This document shows positions 43,715 to 52,734 of a DNA stretch of 64,000 nucleotides, one piece after another; position 1 is the stretch's first letter; each line of letters begins with the position of its first letter. The position numbers and the translations under genes are program-made. The notes under the pieces were generated by a model, which saw nothing but the letters and a program-made list of their open reading frames with translations, had not been told where the DNA came from and made no database searches. The DNA is from FW021-bin31 sp964478125 (GTDB lineage: Bacteria; Bacteroidota; Bacteroidia; Chitinophagales; Chitinophagaceae): positions 34,403-98,402 of the forward strand of contig CAYZGR010000005.1 in NCBI GenBank assembly GCA_964478125.1, read 5' to 3'.

Positions 43715-43880
43715 AAGAGCAAAATTAATTTAAAATAGAATTAAAGATAAGATAAAAAGATGAAAGCAGATATTCTCGTAATGTAAAAAATTCAATACCG
43801 AGTTTTTCCGCAATTATTTGATTACCAGTTGATTAATTAAAATAAAGAGAAAAATTTAAAATAAATTATAAAAAGTTTAT

Positions 43881-43909
43881 GATAATTAAAAAATCTTTCA
43901 TTATCTTTA
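43881..43909. promoter_or_regulatory. Inverted repeat over promoter-like element, possible operator
   Basis: GATAAT (43881-43886) and ATTATC (43900-43905) form an inverted repeat separated by 13 bases. The right half overlaps TATCTTTA (43902-43909), one mismatch from TAnnTTTG. It lies between the divergent DeoR-type gene and the locus it may control. The region is very AT-rich, so chance is a real alternative. Confidence 0.3.
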
Positions 43910-43949
43910 CACCTTATTGTTTTGTGGATTTAAAACCTTCCAATTGAAT

Positions 43950-45329
43950 ATGTATCCCAAATTATACTTTTTTTTAATCCTGTATTCCTTTTGTTTTTTT
44001 TCATGTAAGAAGGAGGGAAATAATTCTTCACAATCTGTAAAGTTAAAGAAACACGAGCTTGAACTTCATATTGGGGGGAAAGAGCAGCTTTATGTTTTGT
44101 TGCAGGATGCGAGTGCGGAAATCCTTAATCAGTTAAATTGGAGTTCCTCAAATCCGGAAGTGGCTACGGTAACAGATAAAGGAGAGGTCAATGCTATAAA
44201 AGTTGGAGTTTCTGTAATTACCGTTAAATACAAAGCCTCTTCTGATACCTGCCGGGTAAAGGTGAGTAATACAGACGTTGTTCATCCGGTGGATTTATCC
44301 GTATTAGGGCAACCGCTTTCTCAGAATATGATATATAGTAAGAATGTTCCGTTAATTGCCCCATTCAGAGTAATGCAATGTTTTGGTCTGGATAATAAAG
44401 GGAATATTTATTATGCTCAGATTGGTACTGCAAGTGGATTTGCACAGGGGAAAACGAAAGCACACGAGTTATATATTGCCAGAGGGACGCCCAATAGACC
44501 GGTAGGGAATGATTATATGACGTTAAAATATTTTGGGCATGGAGGACAGATTGATGTTGAAAATGAGGGGGAGGACGTCTATATATGGGTAAGTAGTAAT
44601 GCAACAAAATATTCTTCGGGGGAATACTGGGATTCCAGATCGGTCTCTCGTATAAAGTATGAATCAGGAAAGGTATATAATAATGGATATGGGGGTGATA
44701 CCTATTTTTTAAATAATGGGATATATAGAATTGAGGCAGCTGTAAGTAAGGAGAAAGATCTGATCTGTATTAATGCATCGAAAGACGGGGTGCGGTATTT
44801 CTATACTTATAAACTAAGTGAGGTTATGGCATTGCCGCTTACGGATCATACGGTTACCGTTAAGATTGGCGGAGAGGAGTATGGAACAAGTGAGCATACC
44901 GTTACCCGTACAGAGAAAGGGCATGATTTGAGTGCCTTAACTCCTTTGGGGGCATTTCATCTCCCTAAAGGGAATAATGAAGCGACGGAGCCCAACACGT
45001 TAAACTTTCAAGGTTATGATATAGATGCGAGCGGCCACATTTATTTCTTTGAAGGTACCGGGAATGATAATAATGTAACAACAGGCTCATCGCATGCTTA
45101 CGTAACTATTTTTGATATTGATGGTCAAATGCTTAAACGGGCAGAGGTCTCTGCTATTGAGGATATTGGCAGTCTCACTAATGAAGGACTTACGAATTCC
45201 TCAGGGTATATGGAGGCAGAAGGTATTAAGGTGATAGGTAACCATATTTATTTGGGATTTGCATCACATCAGGAGTCGGAAGATTATCGAAGAGCTAATA
45301 TATTGAAATATGAGAGTAAAAGAGATTAA
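43950..45329 (+). CDS. Lipoprotein with bacterial Ig-like domain
   Basis: A 459-residue protein with a signal peptide and lipobox Cys19 (FCFFSCKK). The ATG at 43950 is chosen over a TTG at 43917. Residues about 30-110 form a Big_2-type Ig-like domain (LNWSSSNPEVATVTDKGEVNAI, then GVSVITVKY in sequence). The remaining 340 residues are beta-rich with repeated blade-like motifs (YAQIGTASGFAQGK, IYLGFASHQES) and may be a propeller. It is first of the locus, just before SusC, the place of surface glycan-binding lipoproteins or signalling proteins. The ligand is unknown. Confidence 0.75.
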   Translation: MYPKLYFFLILYSFCFFSCKKEGNNSSQSVKLKKHELELHIGGKEQLYVLLQDASAEILNQLNWSSSNPEVATVTDKGEVNAIKVGVSVITVKYKASSDTCRVKVSNTDVVHPVDLSVLGQPLSQNMIYSKNVPLIAPFRVMQCFGLDNKGNIYYAQIGTASGFAQGKTKAHELYIARGTPNRPVGNDYMTLKYFGHGGQIDVENEGEDVYIWVSSNATKYSSGEYWDSRSVSRIKYESGKVYNNGYGGDTYFLNNGIYRIEAAVSKEKDLICINASKDGVRYFYTYKLSEVMALPLTDHTVTVKIGGEEYGTSEHTVTRTEKGHDLSALTPLGAFHLPKGNNEATEPNTLNFQGYDIDASGHIYFFEGTGNDNNVTTGSSHAYVTIFDIDGQMLKRAEVSAIEDIGSLTNEGLTNSSGYMEAEGIKVIGNHIYLGFASHQESEDYRRANILKYESKRD

Positions 45330-45362
45330 TGATTGAAAACTTATAAGGTAAATAAAATTTGT

Positions 45363-48300
45363 ATGAATAAGATTTATATGACTTTCCGGACAAAGGCAAT
45401 TATGATTGTCAGCTTGGTTACGTTGTTTTGTATTTCTCCATTTATATTAATGGGAAATAATGCTTTAACTGTTTCAGACGAATTATCCTTACAAAGGATA
45501 GATGTTGTGAAAGGTGTAGTATCAGGTCCTTCGGGGAAGCCTCTTATCGGTGTTTCAGTGGCTGTGAAGGGTACTGATAAAGGAACGGTTACCGATGCTA
45601 ATGGTGCATATGAAATCCATAGTATTTCTGATGATGCGGTTCTGGTCTTTTCCTACATTGGTTATGAAAAAAAAGAGGTAGAAGTGAATGGGAGGTCTGT
45701 CATTGATGTTACATTAACTTCTTCTGCGACTACCTTGGATCAGTTGGTGGTTGTAGGGTACGGGACGGAAAAAAAAGAGAATCTGACAGGCGCAATTACT
45801 ACTGTAAATATGTCTTCAAAAGAAGGACAGCCTGTTACAAATGCCGAAAATGTATTGTATGGAGTCCCCGGTGTGTATGCGAATTTAAATGCAAGTCAGC
45901 CCGGTGTGGATAGAGCAATGATTAGAATAAGAGGAGTGGGTACTTTGAATAATAATAACCCCTTGGTATTAGTAGATGGTATAGAATATCCGATGTCGGA
46001 ACTTGATCCTAATGATATAGAGAGTATTACTATTTTGAAAGATGCCTCTGCCGCAATTTATGGATCAAAAGCTGCCAATGGAGTGATTTTAGTGACGACA
46101 AAAAAAGGGGCTGGTAAAGCGAAGGTGAATTATAGCTATTATTATGGTATTCAAAACCCTACTATACTTCCCGATCTGGTATGGAATTCTGTTGCTTATA
46201 TGAAGGCGTTAAATCAGGCAGAATTGAATGAAGGTAAGGCTTTACAAACCTTTTCTAAGGAGGATATAGGGGGATATCAATTGGGAATGCTGCACGATCC
46301 TTTTACGTATCCTTCAAATAACTGGTTTGATATAGCCGGTAAAGACGGTTTAATCCGTAAGCATAATTTGAGTGTGTCGGGCGGAACTGATAAGTATAAG
46401 TATAGGTTTTCCATCGGGCTGCTTGATAGAAATGGTATTTATATAGGAAAAGGAAATCATGAGAATAAATATTCATTAGGCATAAATACATCTGCTCAGG
46501 TAAGTAAGAAGTTGAAGATAGGATTGTCTATGCATGGCTACTTTAGAAATTACACCCAACCGGTTTATGAGGTTGGTACTTTTATGAGCCAGTTAATGAG
46601 GTCTTTGCCTATTCAGAATGATACGTTGGAAGATGGTAATAATGGATATACTTTTTTAAGGATCCCGGGGCACAATAACTGGACCTCTTCCAGGCAATAT
46701 ATGGATGACGGATTTATGAAAAAAAGAATTGTTCGTTATCTGACCAACATTCATGCATCTTACAAGCTACCTTTTGGTATAGAATATAAGATTAAATTTG
46801 GCGCGGACAAATATGATGGATTGCAAACAAGGTTTGTTCCTGTTCAGTTTCAGCTACAGGCAAAAACCAGAGATACATTGTATAATAATAGCAGGGCTAC
46901 CGCACCCAGGTCTTATAGTTATGATTATAACGACCTTAATTTACATTTTTACAATACCTTAAATTGGGATAAACAATTTGACCAGGGGCATCATTTAGCT
47001 GTAATGATAGGAAGTAGTTATGATTATTATGAAAATGCAAATGCTGCGGCTCAAATGCAGGGATATGCCGATGATATCCTTACGGATCTTAACGCCGGTA
47101 CCATTTATGCGGATATAACCGGCAATACTACTCAGGAAGCACTGGCCTCCTATTTTGGAAGATTAAATTATAGTTATAAAAATAAATATATTCTTGAAGG
47201 TATTTTTAGATATGATGGTTCTTCCAGATTTGCACCCGGATATCGGTGGGGCTTTTTCCCGGGGATATCTGCCGGATGGAAAATAAACAAAGAACCTTTT
47301 TTAAGGAATGCTGCTTACATTGATTTGCTTAAACTTAGAGCATCTGTCGGACAATTGGGGAACCAGGCGGTAGCTTTATACAGTTATGAGAATACCGTAA
47401 CCCTTGGACACAATTATAGCTTTGGAGGAACAGGAGGTACGCTGGCTTCAGGAGCGGCAGCGACGGCAGCTACAGATCCGACTATTTCCTGGGAGACTAC
47501 TACAGATTATGATATTGGTGTGGATCTTTCCCTGTTCAATAATAAAATTAGTTTTACGGGTGATGTATATAAAAAACTGACTAAGGGAATTCTTAGAACG
47601 GTTAATCTTCCTTCGCAGGTTGGCGATCTAACAGGTCCCAAGGAGAATGTGGGGAGTGTGAGCAATATAGGGTATGAATTGGTTCTCAGTTATCAAAATA
47701 CCTTAAAAAGTGGATTCGGTTACAGGATCTTCGGTAATATGTCTTATAATAAAAATGAGGTTGTTGATTTAAATGGCGAAGTCTTATATGATTTTGGAAC
47801 CAATCTGCCCACTATCACCAAAGAAGGGTATCCTATTAATTCTTTTTATGTCTTACAGGCGGATGGAATTTTTCAGAGTGATGCCGAAGTTCAAAATAGT
47901 GCCTTTCAAAACAATGATACCAGAGCAGGTTATTTGAAGTACAAAGATGTGGATGGTAACGGAATAATAAATGAGGATGACAGAATAATTATCAATACAT
48001 CTTCAATAATGCCAAAATATACATTTGCATTTGGTTTTGATGTAAGTTATAAAGGGATATCTCTTTCTGCGCAATTTCAGGGCGTATCAGATATAAAAAC
48101 TGCTCCGGTTACCCGGCCTTCGACACCATTGAACAATGGTGCGGGTCTTACATGGGATTGGCTTACGGATAGTTGGACGCCCGATCGTCCGAATGCGAAG
48201 CTGCCCATATTAACTGAAGCAAATTATAGCGATAATTTCAGGGCGTCTACCTTCTTGATCAGAGATGCCTCTTATGTAAGGCTTAAAACGGTTCAGCTAC

Positions 48301-48491
48301 GCTATCGTATACCTGAAGCAATATTGTCAAAAGCAAAAATTAGTGCTTTAAGCGTCTTTGTTAATGCTGAGAATTGGCTGACTTTTACGGAGTTTGATCT
48401 AAGTGATCCGGAAGCCATATATAATGCGCAGGGGCTTAGTCATTATCCAATGTTAAAAACGGTAAGCGCAGGGATCAATGTGACGTTCTAA
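45363..48491 (+). CDS. SusC/RagA-family TonB-dependent receptor
   Basis: An outer-membrane importer of about 1042 residues. After the signal peptide comes a carboxypeptidase-D-like domain (GVVSGPSGKPLIGVSVAVKG), then the SusC-specific VVVGYGTEKKENLTGA segment and the plug with LVDGIEYPMSELDPNDIESI and AAIYGSKAANGVILVTTKKG, and a 22-strand-type barrel ending in INVTF with a terminal aromatic. The frame opens with TTG at 45333; ATG at 45363 (or 45378) is the likelier start. With the SusD gene it forms the uptake complex powered by TonB. The substrate is unknown, as no degradative enzyme is nearby. Confidence 0.97.
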   Translation: MNKIYMTFRTKAIMIVSLVTLFCISPFILMGNNALTVSDELSLQRIDVVKGVVSGPSGKPLIGVSVAVKGTDKGTVTDANGAYEIHSISDDAVLVFSYIGYEKKEVEVNGRSVIDVTLTSSATTLDQLVVVGYGTEKKENLTGAITTVNMSSKEGQPVTNAENVLYGVPGVYANLNASQPGVDRAMIRIRGVGTLNNNNPLVLVDGIEYPMSELDPNDIESITILKDASAAIYGSKAANGVILVTTKKGAGKAKVNYSYYYGIQNPTILPDLVWNSVAYMKALNQAELNEGKALQTFSKEDIGGYQLGMLHDPFTYPSNNWFDIAGKDGLIRKHNLSVSGGTDKYKYRFSIGLLDRNGIYIGKGNHENKYSLGINTSAQVSKKLKIGLSMHGYFRNYTQPVYEVGTFMSQLMRSLPIQNDTLEDGNNGYTFLRIPGHNNWTSSRQYMDDGFMKKRIVRYLTNIHASYKLPFGIEYKIKFGADKYDGLQTRFVPVQFQLQAKTRDTLYNNSRATAPRSYSYDYNDLNLHFYNTLNWDKQFDQGHHLAVMIGSSYDYYENANAAAQMQGYADDILTDLNAGTIYADITGNTTQEALASYFGRLNYSYKNKYILEGIFRYDGSSRFAPGYRWGFFPGISAGWKINKEPFLRNAAYIDLLKLRASVGQLGNQAVALYSYENTVTLGHNYSFGGTGGTLASGAAATAATDPTISWETTTDYDIGVDLSLFNNKISFTGDVYKKLTKGILRTVNLPSQVGDLTGPKENVGSVSNIGYELVLSYQNTLKSGFGYRIFGNMSYNKNEVVDLNGEVLYDFGTNLPTITKEGYPINSFYVLQADGIFQSDAEVQNSAFQNNDTRAGYLKYKDVDGNGIINEDDRIIINTSSIMPKYTFAFGFDVSYKGISLSAQFQGVSDIKTAPVTRPSTPLNNGAGLTWDWLTDSWTPDRPNAKLPILTEANYSDNFRASTFLIRDASYVRLKTVQLRYRIPEAILSKAKISALSVFVNAENWLTFTEFDLSDPEAIYNAQGLSHYPMLKTVSAGINVTF

Positions 48492-48531
48492 AGGAATTAA
48501 ATATATTTTGAATGAGAAAAGTGAAATAATT

Positions 48532-50103
48532 ATGAAAAATAGATATTTTATATGGGTTGTTACAGGTCTCGCTATATGCTTCAGTGCGTGTAATGATAAC
48601 CTTTTAAATTTTCAGCCCCACGATAGATATACGGAAGGTAATTATTGGACAGACGCTACTTCAGCCAATAGGTATCTTACGGCATGCTATGCTGTATTAC
48701 GTTCTTCCGGATTGTATGGAGGAGATGCAACCCCTTTATGGGAAGAAACGGCTTCCCCCAATGCTTATAACAAGGATAATACTGATTCGTGGAATGCTAT
48801 TGCCAAAGGAACGCAGACTTCCGGTAGTGGGGGGATAATAGCTAAAAGATGGTCTTTATGTTATCAGGGGATAGGGCGTTGTAACAGTTTGCTTGAGAGA
48901 ATTAATAAAGTGTCTATGAATAAGGGCCTGAAGCGTAGAATGAAAGGGGAGGCCTATTTTCTTCGTGCTTTGTTCTATTTCAACCTGGAAAACTATTATG
49001 GAGATGTCCCTTTAATACTGGATCCGCCCAATCCGGCAACTCAGGCAAATTTGCCAAGAACGCCAAGAGAAGATGTGGTACATCAAATGCTTACAGACCT
49101 GGATAGCGCTGCTCATATTTTGCCCTTAAAATATAGCGGTGGGGATATTGGCAGAGCTACTAAAGGAGCAGCGTTAGCTTTAAAGGCTAAGATCTTGCTA
49201 TTTGAGGCCAGCCCCTTGTTTAATCCTGATAACGATATTCAAAGATGGGGAAAGGCTGGCTCCGCAGCTATGGATGTCATTAATTTGGCAGATAAAGCGG
49301 GATATGGTTTATTTCCCAACTATAGAAATCTCTTTTTACCCGAGAATGAGAACAATAAGGAAGTAATTTTTGATGTACAGTTTATATTTCCTGATGAAGG
49401 TAATTCCTTTGATCTTATTGACAGGCAATATAATAATAACGCACCCTTATTAGGGCTGGTAAATGCTTATGAAATGAAGAATGGCCTTCCTATTACTGAC
49501 CCTTCATCCGGATATGATCCCAATGATCCGTATAAAGACAGAGATCCCCGATTGGCTGCTACGATTGTTTATCCAGGTGCTCAATTTATGGGTAAAACGG
49601 TATCAAATACGCATTTTGCTATGACAGGTTTTGGATTAAAGAAATATAGTGTTTATACGGAAAGCGCCCCTGATCCAAAGTTGGCAGATTTGAAGGGAGG
49701 ACAATCCTATACGAATTATATTGTCTTGAGATATGCGGATATTTTGTTGATGTATGCAGAGGCAAAAAATGAATTTTCCGGACCGGATGCTTCGGTCCTT
49801 GATGCTATAAATAAGGTTCGCGAACGAGCCGATATGCCGGATATTGCTCCAGGTTTGTCGCAAGACTCACTGAGAGAGGTAATCAGGCATGAAAGACGTA
49901 TTGAATTTGCAGGTGAAGGCTATTATTATAATGATATCAGACGTTGGAAAACAGCAGAGAAGGTTATGAATACGCAGATCTATACCTGGAATAATAAAGC
50001 TATCGAAACCCGTAAGTTCAATCCATCCAGGGATTATTGGTGGCCTATACCACTAGAGGAAAGAGATTTGAACCCCATGCTGGATCAAAACCCACTTTAT
50101 TAA
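48532..50103 (+). CDS. SusD/RagB-family nutrient-binding lipoprotein
   Basis: A 523-residue lipoprotein (lipobox Cys20, CFSACNDN) that acts as a lid on the SusC barrel. Typical parts are FLRALFYFNLENYYGDVPLI (about 140-160), the TPR-like helices, YADILLMYAEAKNE near 405-418, and RHERRIEFAGEGYYYNDIRRW near 450-470, ending in PIPLEERDLNPMLDQNP. The ATG at 48532 is preferred over TTG at 48508. It starts 40 bases after susC. Confidence 0.97.
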   Translation: MKNRYFIWVVTGLAICFSACNDNLLNFQPHDRYTEGNYWTDATSANRYLTACYAVLRSSGLYGGDATPLWEETASPNAYNKDNTDSWNAIAKGTQTSGSGGIIAKRWSLCYQGIGRCNSLLERINKVSMNKGLKRRMKGEAYFLRALFYFNLENYYGDVPLILDPPNPATQANLPRTPREDVVHQMLTDLDSAAHILPLKYSGGDIGRATKGAALALKAKILLFEASPLFNPDNDIQRWGKAGSAAMDVINLADKAGYGLFPNYRNLFLPENENNKEVIFDVQFIFPDEGNSFDLIDRQYNNNAPLLGLVNAYEMKNGLPITDPSSGYDPNDPYKDRDPRLAATIVYPGAQFMGKTVSNTHFAMTGFGLKKYSVYTESAPDPKLADLKGGQSYTNYIVLRYADILLMYAEAKNEFSGPDASVLDAINKVRERADMPDIAPGLSQDSLREVIRHERRIEFAGEGYYYNDIRRWKTAEKVMNTQIYTWNNKAIETRKFNPSRDYWWPIPLEERDLNPMLDQNPLY

Positions 50104-50138
50104 TAGAGAAGATTAAGTCAAAACATAAATTCAGTACC

Positions 50139-51377
50139 ATGAACAAACCATATATAAAGAGCGGATCGCGATTCGATATATTATTGATGCTGGTTATCCT
50201 TTTCACAACATTCTCCTGCAAGAAATTAGTTCATCCCGATTATTCCGATAAATATATATATGTTTCTATTAATGAACTTAAGAGTTTCTACAAGGGAGAA
50301 GATTTGAAGATTAATAAGAATAATAAGTTTACGAATATTATTATATCAGGAGTAATTATATCAGATCCTGTTTTAGGGAACAGCCCTTTGAAGAAAGGGT
50401 TAATAGTTCAGGAGGGAAAGGATGGTATATTAATTCCTTTGGATAATGATATTCCGGGGGCTCGTATGAATGATTCCGTTCGCATTGATGTTGCAAATGG
50501 CGTACTTACTTCTTACAATGGGAATTTAGCGATTGAAGGCATTTCTTCAACTGATGTTTCTGTTTTAAGTAAGAAAGGAGCAATATCAGCTTCCTCTGTT
50601 GTTATTGGAGCTTTGAATAATGATTTCTCATCGTATGCCGGTTCGCTTGTGAAAGTCGTAGGCGCCCAGGTCCTTGATCATCAAAAGGGAGAAATATATA
50701 GTGGAAATAAGAATTTAGACGATGGTACCGGAGGATCAATTGAATTGCATACCGAAGGATCTGCATCTTTTGCGGAGGATACTATTCCCCCCTTCGGTAC
50801 TTTTACGGGTATTGCATTGTATGGCCCTGATTCCACTATGCAGATATGGATGAGAGATAGCACCGATATAGAAGAGTTTATTCCTTCGCCTTACCCTGTA
50901 GGATTTCCGGAGAAATTTGATACAAGACTTGTAAAAGATCACTATGCTTCTGATAATTTAGAACTTTCATCGGGAAACTGGACTTTTGACGGCGTTACCT
51001 TAGTAGTGATTACTGGTAACAGGCCTATCAACCCGGATGGAACCAAAGGAGTTCAGTTTAATCAAAAAAATGCAGACCCTGAATATTTGCAGATGAATTT
51101 TGATGTATTTAAAGGGGCATCAAAAGTTACTATTTTATATGGATCCTACGGGTCCGACCCTCAGTGTACCTGGCATCTGGAATATTCTACGAACGAAGGC
51201 GCAAGCTGGACGCAAATAGGTCCGGATGTAATAGCTGATAATAAAACGGCAAAAACTGCTGAATTTGACATGGATATTAAAGGGAAAGTTAGATTCAGAG
51301 TGGCAAAGCCCGGGCTGGGTGCAGATAATAATGGAAGGTTAAATATGGATGATTTTACTATATATAATAATCAGTAA
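50139..51377 (+). CDS. DUF5689-type lipoprotein, copy 1
   Basis: A 412-residue lipoprotein (lipobox Cys27, TTFSCKK). The N-terminal half is a DUF5689-like OB-type domain (INELKSFYKG, IISGVIISDP, GLIVQEGKDGILI), and the C-terminal part (about 300-412) is a jelly-roll-like module with CTWHLEYSTNEGASWTQIGP. It is strongly similar in sequence and layout to the next gene, so the pair arose by tandem duplication. The frame remains open upstream into susD, but ATG at 50139 is directly before the signal peptide. Proteins of this type accompany SusCD pairs and may bind the ligand at the surface. Confidence 0.8.
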   Translation: MNKPYIKSGSRFDILLMLVILFTTFSCKKLVHPDYSDKYIYVSINELKSFYKGEDLKINKNNKFTNIIISGVIISDPVLGNSPLKKGLIVQEGKDGILIPLDNDIPGARMNDSVRIDVANGVLTSYNGNLAIEGISSTDVSVLSKKGAISASSVVIGALNNDFSSYAGSLVKVVGAQVLDHQKGEIYSGNKNLDDGTGGSIELHTEGSASFAEDTIPPFGTFTGIALYGPDSTMQIWMRDSTDIEEFIPSPYPVGFPEKFDTRLVKDHYASDNLELSSGNWTFDGVTLVVITGNRPINPDGTKGVQFNQKNADPEYLQMNFDVFKGASKVTILYGSYGSDPQCTWHLEYSTNEGASWTQIGPDVIADNKTAKTAEFDMDIKGKVRFRVAKPGLGADNNGRLNMDDFTIYNNQ

Positions 51378-51398
51378 TAATTGAAATAAAGCATTATT

Positions 51399-52640
51399 AT
51401 GAATAAACTTTTGAGATTTAGATACGAAGTTAGAGGCTTATTCTTTTTCTTTCTCCTCGGAACGGCTCTTTTTTCCTGTGAAAAAATTACACATCCCGAT
51501 TATTCAGACAAAGAAAGAGTAGCTACCATAGATGAGATTAAAGGCTATTATCACGGCACGGATGTCAAGCTTGCCGACAATAACTATTTTGATAAGCTTA
51601 TCATATCAGGAATAGTTACCGCTGATGGTTCTTCAGGCAATATTGCGATTGATAAGGGGATCGTTATTCAGGACCATAGCGGAGTAGGTATAATAATACA
51701 ATTGGACGACGGGATCTCTGATTTAAAAAAGGGGGATCTTGTAAACGTTAATGTATCTTCCGGAAGGGTAACTTCAAGCAAAGGGAAAATTATTATAACG
51801 GGGATCTCGTCTTCAGACATTTCAGTGGTAAGCGAAGAGGATCAGAAAATTACCCCAGATGCTCTTGTGGTCGCAGAATTAACAAGAAATTTTAAAAGGC
51901 ATACCGGATCTCTTGTAAAAATAGTGGGTGCCCACGCTATCCATTATTCTGCTGGGGATACCTTTGAAGGGAATAAAAAGCTTGAAGACGGAACCGGGGG
52001 AGAAGTGGTTTTACATACTGAACCTTCCGCTTCTTTTGCGAAGGAAGCCATTTCGGAGTATGGTACTTACACGGGTATTGCCTTTTATGGGGCTGATTCG
52101 ACCATGGAGATCTGGATGCGTGATGGTTCCGATGCTGAGGAATATACTTATTCACCCTATCCTAATGGATTCCCTGAAAAATTTGATACTGATGTTGAAA
52201 AAAACAAGTATGATCCTGCCGATGTAGAGCTGAAGTCGGGAAAGTGGACATTCAGCTATGCTACTTTAGCTCCCAAATCGGATTCCAGACCCATTAATGA
52301 CGATGGAACCAAAGGAGTTCAGTTTAATAAAAATCTTACATTTGATCTTTATCTTCAAATGGATTTTGATGTGTTTAAGGGTGCTTCTAAGGTGACTATT
52401 CTATATGGTCTCTATGCAATAGACGAACCATGTAAATGGCATTTGGAGTATTCTACTGACGAAGGAAACCATTGGGCTCAGATCGGCCCCGATTTTCTTG
52501 TGGATAATAAAACGGCTAAAACTGCTGAAATTAATATGGATATTGACGGAAAAGTTCGGTTTCGGGTAGTGAAATTTGCTTCTGATGTAGGGAATGGCCG
52601 GTTAAATATGGATAATTTTACTATTTATAATAACTTTTGA
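51399..52640 (+). CDS. DUF5689-type lipoprotein, copy 2
   Basis: A 413-residue paralog of the preceding gene with lipobox Cys27 (ALFSCEK). It shares the motifs HPDYSDK after the lipobox, DEIKGYYHGTDVK, ISGIVTADG, and the C-terminal CKWHLEYSTDEGNHWAQIGP. Nearly identical DNA is visible in places, such as GATAATAAAACGGC followed by AAAACTGCTGAA, present near 51237 and 52503. The gap to copy 1 is 21 bases. A possible internal promoter for the MFS gene follows. Confidence 0.8.
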   Translation: MNKLLRFRYEVRGLFFFFLLGTALFSCEKITHPDYSDKERVATIDEIKGYYHGTDVKLADNNYFDKLIISGIVTADGSSGNIAIDKGIVIQDHSGVGIIIQLDDGISDLKKGDLVNVNVSSGRVTSSKGKIIITGISSSDISVVSEEDQKITPDALVVAELTRNFKRHTGSLVKIVGAHAIHYSAGDTFEGNKKLEDGTGGEVVLHTEPSASFAKEAISEYGTYTGIAFYGADSTMEIWMRDGSDAEEYTYSPYPNGFPEKFDTDVEKNKYDPADVELKSGKWTFSYATLAPKSDSRPINDDGTKGVQFNKNLTFDLYLQMDFDVFKGASKVTILYGLYAIDEPCKWHLEYSTDEGNHWAQIGPDFLVDNKTAKTAEINMDIDGKVRFRVVKFASDVGNGRLNMDNFTIYNNF

Positions 52641-52697
52641 AGAGCTGTTCAAAAAAGCGTTCATGAGTTTGATCGTATTCTTTTAGGTCGCTTACTA

Positions 52698-52705
52698 TAC
52701 TTTTG
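52698..52705 (+). promoter_or_regulatory. Possible internal promoter before the transporter gene
   Basis: TACTTTTG matches TAnnTTTG, 29 bases before the MFS start, in the 94-base gap after the DUF5689 pair. TTTG at 52668-52671 is 26 bases away, rather far. It would split the locus into an outer-membrane and an inner metabolic transcript. Confidence 0.4.
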
Positions 52706-52734
52706 GGTCTGATAATAAGATAAATTAAATAAAT

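Noticed and set aside
50037..50138. Longer start for DUF5689 copy 1 inside susD
   Set aside because: The extension overlaps the end of susD in another frame and puts 34 extra residues before a normal lipoprotein signal peptide that starts at 50139.
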